A stretch of 29,545 nt of DNA from a virus: IMG/VR virus record IMGVR_UViG_3300047483_000048, positions 1 through 29,545 of that record; one strand, 5' to 3'. The position numbers and the translations under genes are program-made. Of the stretch, positions 15,668-22,104 are shown one piece after another; position 1 is the first letter of the stretch, and each line of letters starts with the position of its first letter. The notes beneath the pieces were generated by a model. That model was not told the DNA's origin. It saw nothing but the letters and a program-made list of their open reading frames with translations, and did no database searches.

Positions 15668-16698
15668 AGATACCAAGAATACGCTTGAAGCAAGATGAGT
15701 TTGAAATCATTGAGCAATATAGAGCGATTAAAGAGCAGTCTAACGGACTTGGCTTGAATGATGCTGACGTAAAACACGGATGGCTAAAATCAAAGAAGGC
15801 GTCATTGTTCTTCAAAAATCCGAACTTTAAGGAATCAGAAGAACAGAACTATGAGAAGATTCGTGCTAGTATTTTAGATGAGATTCGTGTTTATGCACCG
15901 AAATACCCTACAATAACACGGACTCCAAGCAAAGACGGACACTTATTAGTCATAGACCCTGCTGACATCCACATTGGTAAGCTCTGCGATGCTTTCGAGG
16001 TAGGAGAGGTATATAACAACCAAATTGCAGTACAACGTGTCTTAGAGGGGGTGCAGGGCATTTTAGACAAAGCAAGCGGATTCAACATTGATAAGATTCT
16101 ATTCATTGGTGGAAACGACATTCTACACATTGATACTCCAAGACGGACTACTACGTCAGGAACACCACAAGATACCGATGGAATGTGGTACTCTAATTTC
16201 TTAATTGCTAAAAAACTCTACGTTGAAATTCTTGAAAAACTTATTGGGATTGCTGATGTTCATTTCACTTTCAATCCCTCAAATCACGATTATACTCACG
16301 GCTTCTTTCTTGCTGACGTTATTCAAACTTGGTTTAAAGACTGCTCAAACATTACTTTTGACTGCTCTATTGCACATCGAAAAGGCTTCCAATACGGAAA
16401 GAACCTTATCGGCACGACTCACGGAGATGGAGCGAAACACGGAGACCTCCCTTTATTGATGGCAACCGAGTTTCCTTTAGAGTGGAGTCAAACCAAACAC
16501 AGGTACGTTTACACGCATCACGTTCACCACAAAACTTCAAAGGACTATATTGGTGTTACGGTAGAATCACTCAGGTCACCATCAGGCACGGACTCTTGGC
16601 ATCATCGTAACGGCTACACAGGTGTTCCGAAAGCAGTCGAAGGCTTTATCCATCACAAAGAATTTGGTCAGGTAGCACGTTTAGTTCATACATTTTAG
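15664..16698 (+). CDS. Calcineurin-like metallophosphoesterase
   Basis: A 344-residue protein. Motifs in order: DIHIGK (about 101-106), GGND (149-152), NPSNHD (204-209), THGDGAKHGD (252-261) and a THHVHH cluster (284-289). These are the metal-binding blocks of the calcineurin/Mre11-type phosphoesterase superfamily (D-x-H, GGND, GNH[DE], GH-type). Residues 1-90 are a separate helical N-terminal part with Lys-rich stretches, possibly DNA binding. Substrate unknown: a DNA end-processing (SbcD-like) role is possible given the recombination genes, but no such signature is clear. It is the last gene of this block; the stop is directly followed by a TATATTTG box. Confidence 0.85.
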   Translation: MKIPRIRLKQDEFEIIEQYRAIKEQSNGLGLNDADVKHGWLKSKKASLFFKNPNFKESEEQNYEKIRASILDEIRVYAPKYPTITRTPSKDGHLLVIDPADIHIGKLCDAFEVGEVYNNQIAVQRVLEGVQGILDKASGFNIDKILFIGGNDILHIDTPRRTTTSGTPQDTDGMWYSNFLIAKKLYVEILEKLIGIADVHFTFNPSNHDYTHGFFLADVIQTWFKDCSNITFDCSIAHRKGFQYGKNLIGTTHGDGAKHGDLPLLMATEFPLEWSQTKHRYVYTHHVHHKTSKDYIGVTVESLRSPSGTDSWHHRNGYTGVPKAVEGFIHHKEFGQVARLVHTF

Positions 16699-16706
16699 TA
16701 TATTTG
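16699..16706 (+). promoter_or_regulatory. -7 box TATATTTG
   Basis: Part of an exact 16-nt repeat (TTTTAGTATATTTGTA at 16693-16708 and again at 14730-14745). It overlaps the stop codon of the phosphoesterase gene. No clear -33. An RNA started here would meet a terminator after about 50 nt. Confidence 0.4.
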
Positions 16707-16735
16707 TACACCTAACCACTACTACATAGCGTAAG

Positions 16736-16761
16736 AGCCTCCTTAATCGGGGGCTTTTTTT
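16736..16761 (+). terminator. Intrinsic terminator
   Basis: AGCCTCC (16736-16742) pairs with GGGGGCT (16749-16755, one wobble), loop TTAATC, seven T. Probably ends the late transcript after the phosphoesterase gene. Confidence 0.85.
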
Positions 16762-16802
16762 GTTTTCGTGACATTTTTATGGGTGTATTTGTTACGAGAA
16801 TT

Positions 16803-16862
16803 GCACCTCATCAGGTATAAAACGCACGGATGTGTTTACTTTAGCACCCTATCAGGTATAAA
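16803..16862 (+). repeat. Direct repeats in the control region
   Basis: GCACCTCATCAGGTATAAA (16803-16821) and GCACCCTATCAGGTATAAA (16844-16862), identical in 17 of 19 positions. Their starts are 41 bp apart, about four helical turns, consistent with two binding sites on the same DNA face for a regulator or replication initiator. Confidence 0.6.
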
Positions 16863-16941
16863 TTACATCTCTTGAAAGCCTTGTAAACACTACAAATTTT
16901 AAATTTAACAAAAAAAATGTTAAAAAAATATGTTAATAAAC

Positions 16942-16973
16942 TTGCGTATGTTGATATAAGGATATAATTTTAC
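16942..16973 (+). promoter_or_regulatory. Candidate early promoter
   Basis: TTG (16942-16944) followed after 20 bp by TAATTTTA (16965-16972), a near match to the Bacteroidota -33/-7 pattern (TTG, TAnnTTTG with the last base changed). It lies about 30 bp before ATG 17003, downstream of the TGTTAA palindromes and the direct repeats. Confidence 0.4.
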
Positions 16974-17002
16974 ACTCGTAATCAATTAAATAATTAAACG
17001 CT

Positions 17003-17179
17003 ATGAACAAAGAACAAATTTTAGACCTTATCCGCAGTAAAGAAAAAGAGTTGTATGACGAGCTTTTAGATATGCGCTCATCATTCGGAGCAAATGACCG
17101 TGGAACGCTACACACCCAAGCGCAATGGGGTGCATTAGTTAACTTACTTGATACAATCGAAGAAAATGAAAACAATTAA
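17003..17179 (+). CDS. 58-aa hypothetical protein, first early gene
   Basis: Starts at ATG 17003 (MNKEQILDLIRSKEKELYDE) after an AAACGCT leader similar to the one before the ERF gene at 22624. Ends at TAA 17177-17179, overlapping the next start at 17166. Predicted helical, acidic, no motifs. As the first gene after the control region it may be expressed immediately after infection and act on host functions, but function is unknown. Confidence 0.6.
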   Translation: MNKEQILDLIRSKEKELYDELLDMRSSFGANDRGTLHTQAQWGALVNLLDTIEENENN

Positions 17180-17393
17180 AAACTTAGACCAATACCAACG
17201 TGATACTTTAGGCGGTGGCATTATAATGATTTTAGGGCTCGTGTTTTTGTACTGGCTTGCTTCAACAAATAGCTACCCTGTATTAGATGCCAAAACACGG
17301 AATCATCAAACGTACAAAAAGCAAAGCTACGAACTGCCTGCATCTTTTAATAAATACTCAAACCACGTGTACAATGACAAATACGGAAAATAA
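17166..17393 (+). CDS. 75-aa single-span membrane protein
   Basis: I chose ATG 17166 (MKTIKNLDQYQRDTLGGG) over an upstream in-frame non-ATG start. A hydrophobic helix at about 18-35 (GIIMILGLVFLYWLAST) is followed by a basic, Tyr/Asn-rich tail of about 40 residues. Early small membrane proteins often modify the host envelope or block superinfection; no such function is demonstrable here. An AACACGGA word lies at about 17293 inside the gene. Confidence 0.55.
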   Translation: MKTIKNLDQYQRDTLGGGIIMILGLVFLYWLASTNSYPVLDAKTRNHQTYKKQSYELPASFNKYSNHVYNDKYGK

Positions 17394-17688
17394 ATATTGG
17401 TTTTCAGAGCAAAGCAATGACGCTTACTCAAGAATTTTAACGGCAGATGTTTACTCTCGTTACGACGATGAGCACGTTGCCACAATAGACATAATGTATC
17501 ACTTTAATCCCATTGACGAAAATGAATCTTGGACAATCGAATCAGCAGAATGGAGCAAAGAGCTCACAATTGCAGAGGCAGAAAATGTATTCGCAGAACT
17601 TACTCACGGAGCTTCCGACCACTTCCACGAGTTCGCATACCAGTGCTATCACTTTGACCCATTCGACGAAGATAGTTGGTTTATTTAA
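17374..17688 (+). CDS. 104-aa acidic hypothetical protein
   Basis: I chose ATG 17374 (MTNTENKYWFSEQSNDAYSR), which overlaps the preceding gene by 20 bp; a longer frame starting at 17287 would overlap it almost fully. The product is acidic and aromatic-rich, mixed α/β (VYSRYDDEHVATIDIMYHFN, ELTIAEAENVFAELTHG) and ends HFDPFDEDSWFI. Its strong negative charge could mimic DNA, as some phage inhibitor proteins do, but this is speculation. No known domain. Confidence 0.6.
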   Translation: MTNTENKYWFSEQSNDAYSRILTADVYSRYDDEHVATIDIMYHFNPIDENESWTIESAEWSKELTIAEAENVFAELTHGASDHFHEFAYQCYHFDPFDEDSWFI

Positions 17689-17698
17689 CCGACAACAA

Positions 17699-17773
17699 AT
17701 GGAGCATTTTTGGACTAATTTTAATTACGATTTATACAACCGCATTTGCGAAATAAAATATTCAGAGTTATGA
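17699..17773 (+). CDS. 24-aa mini-ORF
   Basis: ATG 17699 to TGA 17771-17773, product MEHFWTNFNYDLYNRICEIK plus four residues. Its stop overlaps the next start at 17770 (ATGA). It is otherwise only supported by the tight spacing. Could be a leader peptide or a bridge between genes. Confidence 0.3.
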   Translation: MEHFWTNFNYDLYNRICEIKYSEL

Positions 17774-17925
17774 GATACAAACTAACATACCAAGTCGGAC
17801 TCGCAGTAGTCCAAGAGTGGATACTCACTTCACAATCTTTAGCATACTGGAAGAAGATGGACTTACTTGAATCAGGTAGATACAACGACGGCAAATTTAT
17901 TGTCATACCAATAGAATCAATATGA
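17770..17925 (+). CDS. 51-aa hypothetical protein
   Basis: Starts at ATG 17770 (MRYKLTYQVGLAVVQEWILT) and ends at TGA 17923-17925, 4 bp into the DnaA-like gene. It ends in KFIVIPIESI. Mixed α/β, no motif, too small for a confident fold. Supported by ATGA overlaps on both sides. Confidence 0.5.
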   Translation: MRYKLTYQVGLAVVQEWILTSQSLAYWKKMDLLESGRYNDGKFIVIPIESI

Positions 17926-18335
17926 CAAGACTTGAACTCATAGAGCAACTCATAGAGCAACACGGACTCAAGACACCTAATAGAAGTCGCAACTATCTTT
18001 ACAAGCGTTACTACCTTTACAACGAGCTGCGTAAACTCGAATACACTTTGGAGGAAATAGGCAATATGTTTGGCAGAGACTACTCAACGGTAATTCACGG
18101 ACTACGGCAACACGAAGACTTACACCGATTTGGATACGAGGACTACAAGATAGCTACAAAGCAAATAGATGAAGTCTTACACGGCTCAACGCTTCCTTAC
18201 TACGATGATGAGCCTGATTTAGTAAAAGACGTTCTGAAGGCAAAAACTTACTCGCAGTTTAAAAAGATTCAGCGGCATATAAAGCTCGGTAAATATGATG
18301 AAGTTTCAAACGAATGCAACTTTATTGAAAGTTAA
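17922..18335 (+). CDS. DnaA domain IV-like DNA-binding protein
   Basis: A 137-residue protein. Residues about 24-66 contain YTLEEIGNMFGRDYSTVIHG, which closely resembles the signature of the DNA-binding domain IV of bacterial DnaA (IG..FGRDHSTVIHA), with the same helix-turn-helix spacing. It has no AAA+ ATPase domain, so it cannot be a full initiator. It might recognise DnaA-box-like sites for replication, titrate host DnaA, or repress transcription. I saw no obvious TTATCCACA boxes nearby. The C-terminal half is helical with Lys-rich ends (VKDVLKAKTYSQFKKIQRHI). Confidence 0.75.
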   Translation: MTRLELIEQLIEQHGLKTPNRSRNYLYKRYYLYNELRKLEYTLEEIGNMFGRDYSTVIHGLRQHEDLHRFGYEDYKIATKQIDEVLHGSTLPYYDDEPDLVKDVLKAKTYSQFKKIQRHIKLGKYDEVSNECNFIES

Positions 18336-18339
18336 ACGT

Positions 18340-18347
18340 TATATTTG
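18340..18347 (+). promoter_or_regulatory. -7 box TATATTTG before the HNH leader
   Basis: TAnnTTTG-type box right after the DnaA-like gene. No clear -33 at the usual spacing. An RNA from here would begin near 18353, exactly where the folded leader begins. Confidence 0.5.
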
Positions 18348-18352
18348 TAAGC

Positions 18353-18442
18353 GGTTCGGTCTCACACCATAGAACCAAAAGGAATTATTGAAGCCTTATA
18401 ATGAAATCGAAGTGAGACCCGATGGATTTATGAGGCTTTTTT
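18353..18442 (+). ncRNA. Structured leader RNA with loop-loop complementarity and terminator
   Basis: Hairpin 1: GGTTC (18353-18357) with GAACC (18372-18376). Hairpin 2, a terminator: AAGCCTTATAA (18391-18401) with TTATGAGGCTT (18428-18438), followed by TTTT (18439-18442). GGTCTCAC (18358-18365), in loop 1, is perfectly complementary over 8 nt to GTGAGACC (18412-18419), in loop 2. The two hairpins can therefore form a kissing-loop/pseudoknot, or loop-loop pairing may oppose terminator formation. It ends 20 bp before the HNH gene start. A TTG-started frame runs through it but is not believed. Could be an attenuator or a small stable RNA. Family not recognised. Confidence 0.55.
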
Positions 18443-18462
18443 GTTACTTAAAAATTAATAAA

Positions 18463-18945
18463 ATGGAAGAAATTTGGAAAGACGTGCCTGACTACGAAGG
18501 ATTGTATCAGGTGAGTAATTTAGGTAGAGTAAAAAGTTTTAAATGGGGTAAAGAAAAAATTTTGAAAGGAAGTTTAAATAATGGAGGTTATATTACATTT
18601 GGTTTGCATTCGGAAAAATTCAGGACATATTTCGCACATCAATTAGTGGCTATGGCTTTTTTAGGTCATAAACCTAATGGTTATAATTTGGTTGTTGACC
18701 ATATAAATGATGATAAGTTAGACAATAGAGTGGAAAATTTACAACTTGTAACGAACAGATTTAATGTTTATAAAACACAAGGAGACTACTCAAGCCAATA
18801 CAAGGGAGTTTATTGGGATAAACAATGTAACAAATGGATATCCAATATTAAAATAAATAAAAAGAAACATTATTTGGGTTTATTTGAAAACGAATACGAT
18901 GCTCATTTAGCTTATCAAAACGCACTTCAAAATTTAGAGCAATGA
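18463..18945 (+). CDS. NUMOD4-HNH-AP2 homing-type endonuclease
   Basis: A 160-residue protein from ATG 18463 (MEEIWKDVPDYEGLYQVSNL), not from the TTG at 18388 inside the leader. Domains: NUMOD4 (1 to about 45, EIWKDVPDYEGLYQVSNLGR), HNH nuclease with VVDHINDDKLDNRVENLQLV (about 75-100), and an AP2-type DNA-binding domain (about 113-158, YKGVYWDKQCNKW then HYLGLFENEYDAHLAYQN). This is the usual architecture of free-standing phage homing endonucleases, which cut related genomes to spread their gene. It is AT-richer than its neighbours and lies between two replication genes. No intron boundaries are evident. Confidence 0.9.
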   Translation: MEEIWKDVPDYEGLYQVSNLGRVKSFKWGKEKILKGSLNNGGYITFGLHSEKFRTYFAHQLVAMAFLGHKPNGYNLVVDHINDDKLDNRVENLQLVTNRFNVYKTQGDYSSQYKGVYWDKQCNKWISNIKINKKKHYLGLFENEYDAHLAYQNALQNLEQ

Positions 18946-19610
18946 GTAAAGAACTTCCCTTCTTTAAGTTTAACGCTACCGAGTGGATTACTGGCAACAT
19001 TAGTTACGAGCCATTTGAATTGCAAGGTGCATTTATCAGCGTATGTGCTGAATACTGGAATAGGAATAACTGCCTGACTATTGCAGAAGCAAAGCTCCGT
19101 TTACGCAATTCCGATTTGATAGATAAGTTAATTGAAAAAAAATATTTAAAGACGAAAAAAGAAAAACTTGTAATTTTATTTCTTGATAATGAGCGTGAAG
19201 AAATATCGGCTAAACGATTGAAACTCAGCGAGTCAGGACGTAAGGGTGGCTTAAGCAAGGCTAAAGCGACGCTAAAGCAAGGCTATAGCATAAAAGAAGA
19301 AGATAAAGAAGAAGAAATAGATATAGATTTAAAGCCCAAGCCTTCGGCTAAATATAGTTTTTTAGCTTCGCTTCTTGACAATGGATTTGATGAAAAGTTA
19401 TCTCGTGAATGGATGGAAGTTCGTAAGCAAAAGAAAGCCGTAAACACTCAGACTGCATTTGATGATTTTATGACTCAGGTAAAAAAACACGGAGGTGACC
19501 GAAACAAAATCTTGCGTAAATGCGTAGAGCGTTCTTGGAAAGGATTTAATCACACTTGGTTAGAGAAAGAAAATGACACATTGTTAAACGCATTAAACCG
19601 AACAAGATGA
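18942..19610 (+). CDS. Replisome organizer / replication initiation protein (DnaD-like)
   Basis: A 222-residue protein. N-terminus MSKELPFFKFNATEWITGNI resembles the DUF1376/DUF4373 or Lin1244-type N-domain of phage replication initiators (a winged helix with K.P.F.F....W). A Lys/Glu-rich variable linker lies at about 95-135. The C-terminal part WMEVRKQKKAVNTQTAFDDF ... KILRKCVERSWKGFNHTWL is a recurring end of phage replication proteins. It probably helps load the helicase-like ATPase encoded 4 bp overlapping downstream. Starts by ATGA overlap with the HNH gene. Confidence 0.7.
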   Translation: MSKELPFFKFNATEWITGNISYEPFELQGAFISVCAEYWNRNNCLTIAEAKLRLRNSDLIDKLIEKKYLKTKKEKLVILFLDNEREEISAKRLKLSESGRKGGLSKAKATLKQGYSIKEEDKEEEIDIDLKPKPSAKYSFLASLLDNGFDEKLSREWMEVRKQKKAVNTQTAFDDFMTQVKKHGGDRNKILRKCVERSWKGFNHTWLEKENDTLLNALNRTR

Positions 19611-20545
19611 TACTAAAACAAGGAGATTCACTTCAGTACCTACTTGATGTCAGAGATGGTAAAATCAAACAAGGTCTTGGACTTGATTGTCAATTAGACG
19701 AATACTTACGATTCAAACCAAAGCAACTAAACATCATTTTAGGACACGACAATGTTGGTAAGACGTATTGGATAAATTGGTACTTCTTAGCACTTGCACT
19801 AAAACACGGACTAACATTCTGCATTTGGTCAGGAGAGAATCAGAAAGGACAAATCTTACGAGATATGATTCAGATGTACAGAGGTAAGCACTTTAGTAAA
19901 CTAAGTCATTCTCAAATCAGCGGAGACTTGGCGTACTTGGAGCAGTTCTTTACTTTCATTGACAACTCGAAGCTCTACAAACCTGACGATATTTTAGCCT
20001 TGTTTAAAGAAAGCGGAGCGAAAGTGGGATTGATAGACCCGTTTACAGGACTTGACCGAGAGATGAGTTTTACAGGTAACTACGAATTTATGAACCGAGC
20101 AAGACAATTTGCTAATCAAACGGGAATGACGATATACATTAACACGCACCCAAACACGGAGAGTGGCAGAACAGGTAACTTGTATCCTGACGGAGATTTA
20201 AAAGGACATCTTAAAGCACCTTTAAAAGACCACATAGAAGGCGGTAAGGCTTTCTTAAACCGATGTGATGATATGATTGTAGTACATCGTCTAATTAAAC
20301 ATCCCGAGCATAAATACAAAACTTGGATTCAAGTCGAGAAAGTCAAGGATATGGAAACAGGCGGAAAGCACACGGCAATTGATGACCCTGTTATCTGCGA
20401 TTTTAACAACGGAATCGGCTTTGAGATTTACGGAGTAGACCCACTTAAAGACCTCAGGCCAAAAGAAATACAAAAATCAATTGATGGAGAATTGATGTCA
20501 ACAAGCGAGAAACTCCGTAGATTAGCAAACCAAACACCTTTCTAA
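19607..20545 (+). CDS. DnaB/RecA-fold replicative ATPase
   Basis: A 312-residue protein. Walker A GHDNVGKT (46-53), Walker B VGLIDP (140-145), and the downstream INTHP (about 179-182) with His in the DnaB/RecA H-motif position. Thus a RecA/DnaB-like hexameric ATPase, probably the replicative helicase or a RepA-like motor. It is short for DnaB (typically over 400 aa) because the primase-binding N-domain is missing; this fits compact phage forms. Gene order organizer then ATPase is standard for phage replication modules. Overlap with the preceding gene is 4 bp. Confidence 0.8.
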   Translation: MILKQGDSLQYLLDVRDGKIKQGLGLDCQLDEYLRFKPKQLNIILGHDNVGKTYWINWYFLALALKHGLTFCIWSGENQKGQILRDMIQMYRGKHFSKLSHSQISGDLAYLEQFFTFIDNSKLYKPDDILALFKESGAKVGLIDPFTGLDREMSFTGNYEFMNRARQFANQTGMTIYINTHPNTESGRTGNLYPDGDLKGHLKAPLKDHIEGGKAFLNRCDDMIVVHRLIKHPEHKYKTWIQVEKVKDMETGGKHTAIDDPVICDFNNGIGFEIYGVDPLKDLRPKEIQKSIDGELMSTSEKLRRLANQTPF

Positions 20546-20546
20546 A

Positions 20547-20849
20547 ATGGATATCGGACTACAAAAAATCAAAACAGGAGTCAACCTGTGGGCTATCAAA
20601 AGACGGATTCAAAACGCCCGTGAGAACATCTTAAAAACAAGACCTGATGCAACTGACTACATCAAAGGAGCAGAGCAATCAGAGCAGGAGTTATTAGAGG
20701 CTATCAGCTTTCTTACCAACTTGTATGAACACGCAATCTCATTGAGCCGAGAGAATACGATTTTAGCCAATCGAAACATTGAGCTGACACGAATAAAACA
20801 CGAATTAGAACAACAAATTAAGTATAACAAAATTGAGAATGAGTTATGA
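20547..20849 (+). CDS. 100-aa coiled-coil hypothetical protein
   Basis: Starts one base after the ATPase stop. Two helical segments: INLWAIKRRIQNARENIL-like near the N-terminus and a long C-terminal coiled coil (about 45-100, including EQELLEAISFLTNLYEHA and ELTRIKHELEQQIKYN). No catalytic motif. Two AACACGAA words lie near its end. Could be a helicase partner or regulator; unknown. Confidence 0.6.
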   Translation: MDIGLQKIKTGVNLWAIKRRIQNARENILKTRPDATDYIKGAEQSEQELLEAISFLTNLYEHAISLSRENTILANRNIELTRIKHELEQQIKYNKIENEL

Positions 20850-21043
20850 AAAATAAAAAACTAAAAACATTTGAATTAACCACAGAGGGAGAAATACACA
20901 ACATAACATTTAATATTCAAGATAATACCTTCATTGAAAAACAAAAAGAAATCTATAAACTATTAACTGAAAACGTGAGAACTGAATACTACATAGTAGA
21001 TAAAGACGGAAATTACATATTATTAAATAAAGATAACTTATGA
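20846..21043 (+). CDS. 65-aa hypothetical protein
   Basis: ATGA overlap with the preceding gene. Begins with basic residues (MKNKKLKTFELTTEGEIHNI), β-strand-rich, ends DKDGNYILLNKDNL. No motif. Small accessory protein of the replication block; function unknown. Confidence 0.55.
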   Translation: MKNKKLKTFELTTEGEIHNITFNIQDNTFIEKQKEIYKLLTENVRTEYYIVDKDGNYILLNKDNL

Positions 21044-21297
21044 AAAAAGAAAAGAAATTAGTAGCATTGACCGCCTTCCTTCCGGTGTTGGCAGATTTCA
21101 TTGAGGATTTAAATGACCAGTATGTCTTCAAGCAGAATTTAAAACGCAAAGCAAACATCCTTGCGGAGGAAATTCAGAAGGTGGATAGAGACATCCTACG
21201 AATAGACGGAGAGAACGCAGGTAAGATATTTGACGAGCAGATTCAATTGCAGATTTTGTTTCGCCAATGGATTGAAGAAGTAATTGAAATAGACTAA
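21040..21297 (+). CDS. 85-aa helical hypothetical protein
   Basis: ATGA overlap with the preceding gene. Predicted all-helical (LVALTAFLPVLADFIEDLND, ILAEEIQKVDRDILRI, ending VIEID). Slightly acidic. No family recognised. It lies just before the methyltransferase gene, 11 bp upstream. Confidence 0.55.
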   Translation: MKKEKKLVALTAFLPVLADFIEDLNDQYVFKQNLKRKANILAEEIQKVDRDILRIDGENAGKIFDEQIQLQILFRQWIEEVIEID

Positions 21298-21308
21298 AAA
21301 AACACGTT

Positions 21309-21977
21309 ATGAAGATTTTAAACTTATACGCTTGCCTGGGAGGTAACCGATACAAATGGGATGAGGTTGCTGACAATTTAGAAATAACTGCGGTAGAGCT
21401 TGACCCTGAAGCAGCACGTTTATACCAAGAGAGATTCCCAAATGATACAGTAATTGTAGCCGATGCGCACCAATACTTGTTAGACCATTACAAAGAATTC
21501 GATATAATTTGGAGTTCTCCTCCTTGTCCGAGTCATTCAAGAGCCAGGTATTGGAACAGTTCAAACTATGATACATCAGTTAACGCAATTTATCCGGATT
21601 TAAAACTTTACGAAGAAATCTTGTTTTTGCAGCACTATTTTAAGACAGGAAAGTATATAGTTGAAAACGTCATTCCATATTACGAGCCTTTAATACCTGC
21701 ACAAAAAAGAGGTCGACATTTGTATTGGACAAACTTTGTTTTACCAAATGATTTACAAGATAGACGTTTTGCAATAACCCAAGCAAAAAACGAATTAAAA
21801 GGATTATGTGAATTCCACGATTATGATTTTAAACAATACAAAGGAGAGCAAAGCGTTGTTAAAATGGCTCGTAACCTGGTAGATTATGACGCAGGTAAAA
21901 CAATACTTGAAACCGCTTTAAACATAGTTAAGAAATCAAATACAAACCAAACAAGCATTTTTGATTATGATATGTAA
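21309..21977 (+). CDS. Compact C5 cytosine DNA methyltransferase
   Basis: A 222-residue protein. Motif I variant NLYACLGGNRYKW (about 5-17), motif IV WSSPPCPSHSRAR with catalytic Cys73 in PPC, motif VI VENV (about 118-121), motif VIII-like QKRGRHLYWTN (132-142) and motif X-like KMARNLVDYDAGKTIL. It has no clear variable target-recognition domain and is much shorter than usual Dcm-type enzymes (over 300 aa). It would methylate cytosine in phage DNA, possibly against host restriction. No restriction enzyme gene is nearby, so it is a solitary enzyme. Target sequence unknown. Confidence 0.85.
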   Translation: MKILNLYACLGGNRYKWDEVADNLEITAVELDPEAARLYQERFPNDTVIVADAHQYLLDHYKEFDIIWSSPPCPSHSRARYWNSSNYDTSVNAIYPDLKLYEEILFLQHYFKTGKYIVENVIPYYEPLIPAQKRGRHLYWTNFVLPNDLQDRRFAITQAKNELKGLCEFHDYDFKQYKGEQSVVKMARNLVDYDAGKTILETALNIVKKSNTNQTSIFDYDM

Positions 21978-22104
21978 ACACGGATTTTATACTTGTATAA
22001 ATTGCCTTAAAGAAATTGAATCAATGTGTGATACTTGTGAAAATGGAGATAACTACGAAATAAATGAAGATTATGAGGTGCAAGAACTGCAAGGAGAAGT
22101 TTGA
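21967..22104 (+). CDS. 45-aa zinc-knuckle miniprotein
   Basis: ATG 21967 lies 11 bp inside the methyltransferase end; stop TGA 22102-22104 is inside the NinG gene. The sequence MICKHGFYTCINCLKEIESM CDTC... has Cys pairs C-x-x-C at positions about 10-13 and 21-24, plus Cys3/His5, fitting a small zinc ribbon or two knuckles. The overlaps on both sides and Cys spacing support reality. May be a small regulator or an accessory to NinG (also Cys-rich); unproven. Confidence 0.5.
   Translation: MICKHGFYTCINCLKEIESMCDTCENGDNYEINEDYEVQELQGEV

Larger units (their letters stand above)
16699..17002 (+). other. 304-bp gene-free control region
   Basis: No gene on either strand. In order it holds a -7-like box, a short potential transcript ending in an intrinsic terminator (16736-16761), a pair of direct repeats (16803-16862), TTAACA/TGTTAA palindromic units in a very A-rich stretch (about 16908-16936) and a candidate promoter before ATG 17003. 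It separates late genes from the early/replication genes and is a good candidate for an early promoter-operator region, perhaps including the replication origin (inference). Confidence 0.6.

Noticed and set aside
16699-18340. Clusters of host-like DnaA boxes (TTATCCACA)
   Set aside because: None seen by eye in the control region or near the DnaA-like gene, so an origin here is not claimed from boxes.
18351-18380. tRNA-like T-arm (GGTTCG) as a tRNA gene
   Set aside because: Only GGTTCG is present; no acceptor stem, anticodon arm or CCA-compatible fold can be built.
18388-18462. TTG-started N-terminal extension of the HNH gene
   Set aside because: It runs through the folded leader and terminator, while ATG 18463 begins exactly at the NUMOD4 domain.
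18340-18945. Group I intron or HEARO/IscB-type (omega) RNA around the HNH gene
   Set aside because: No intron core or split flanking exons are seen, and the HNH protein is of NUMOD4-AP2 type without RuvC parts.
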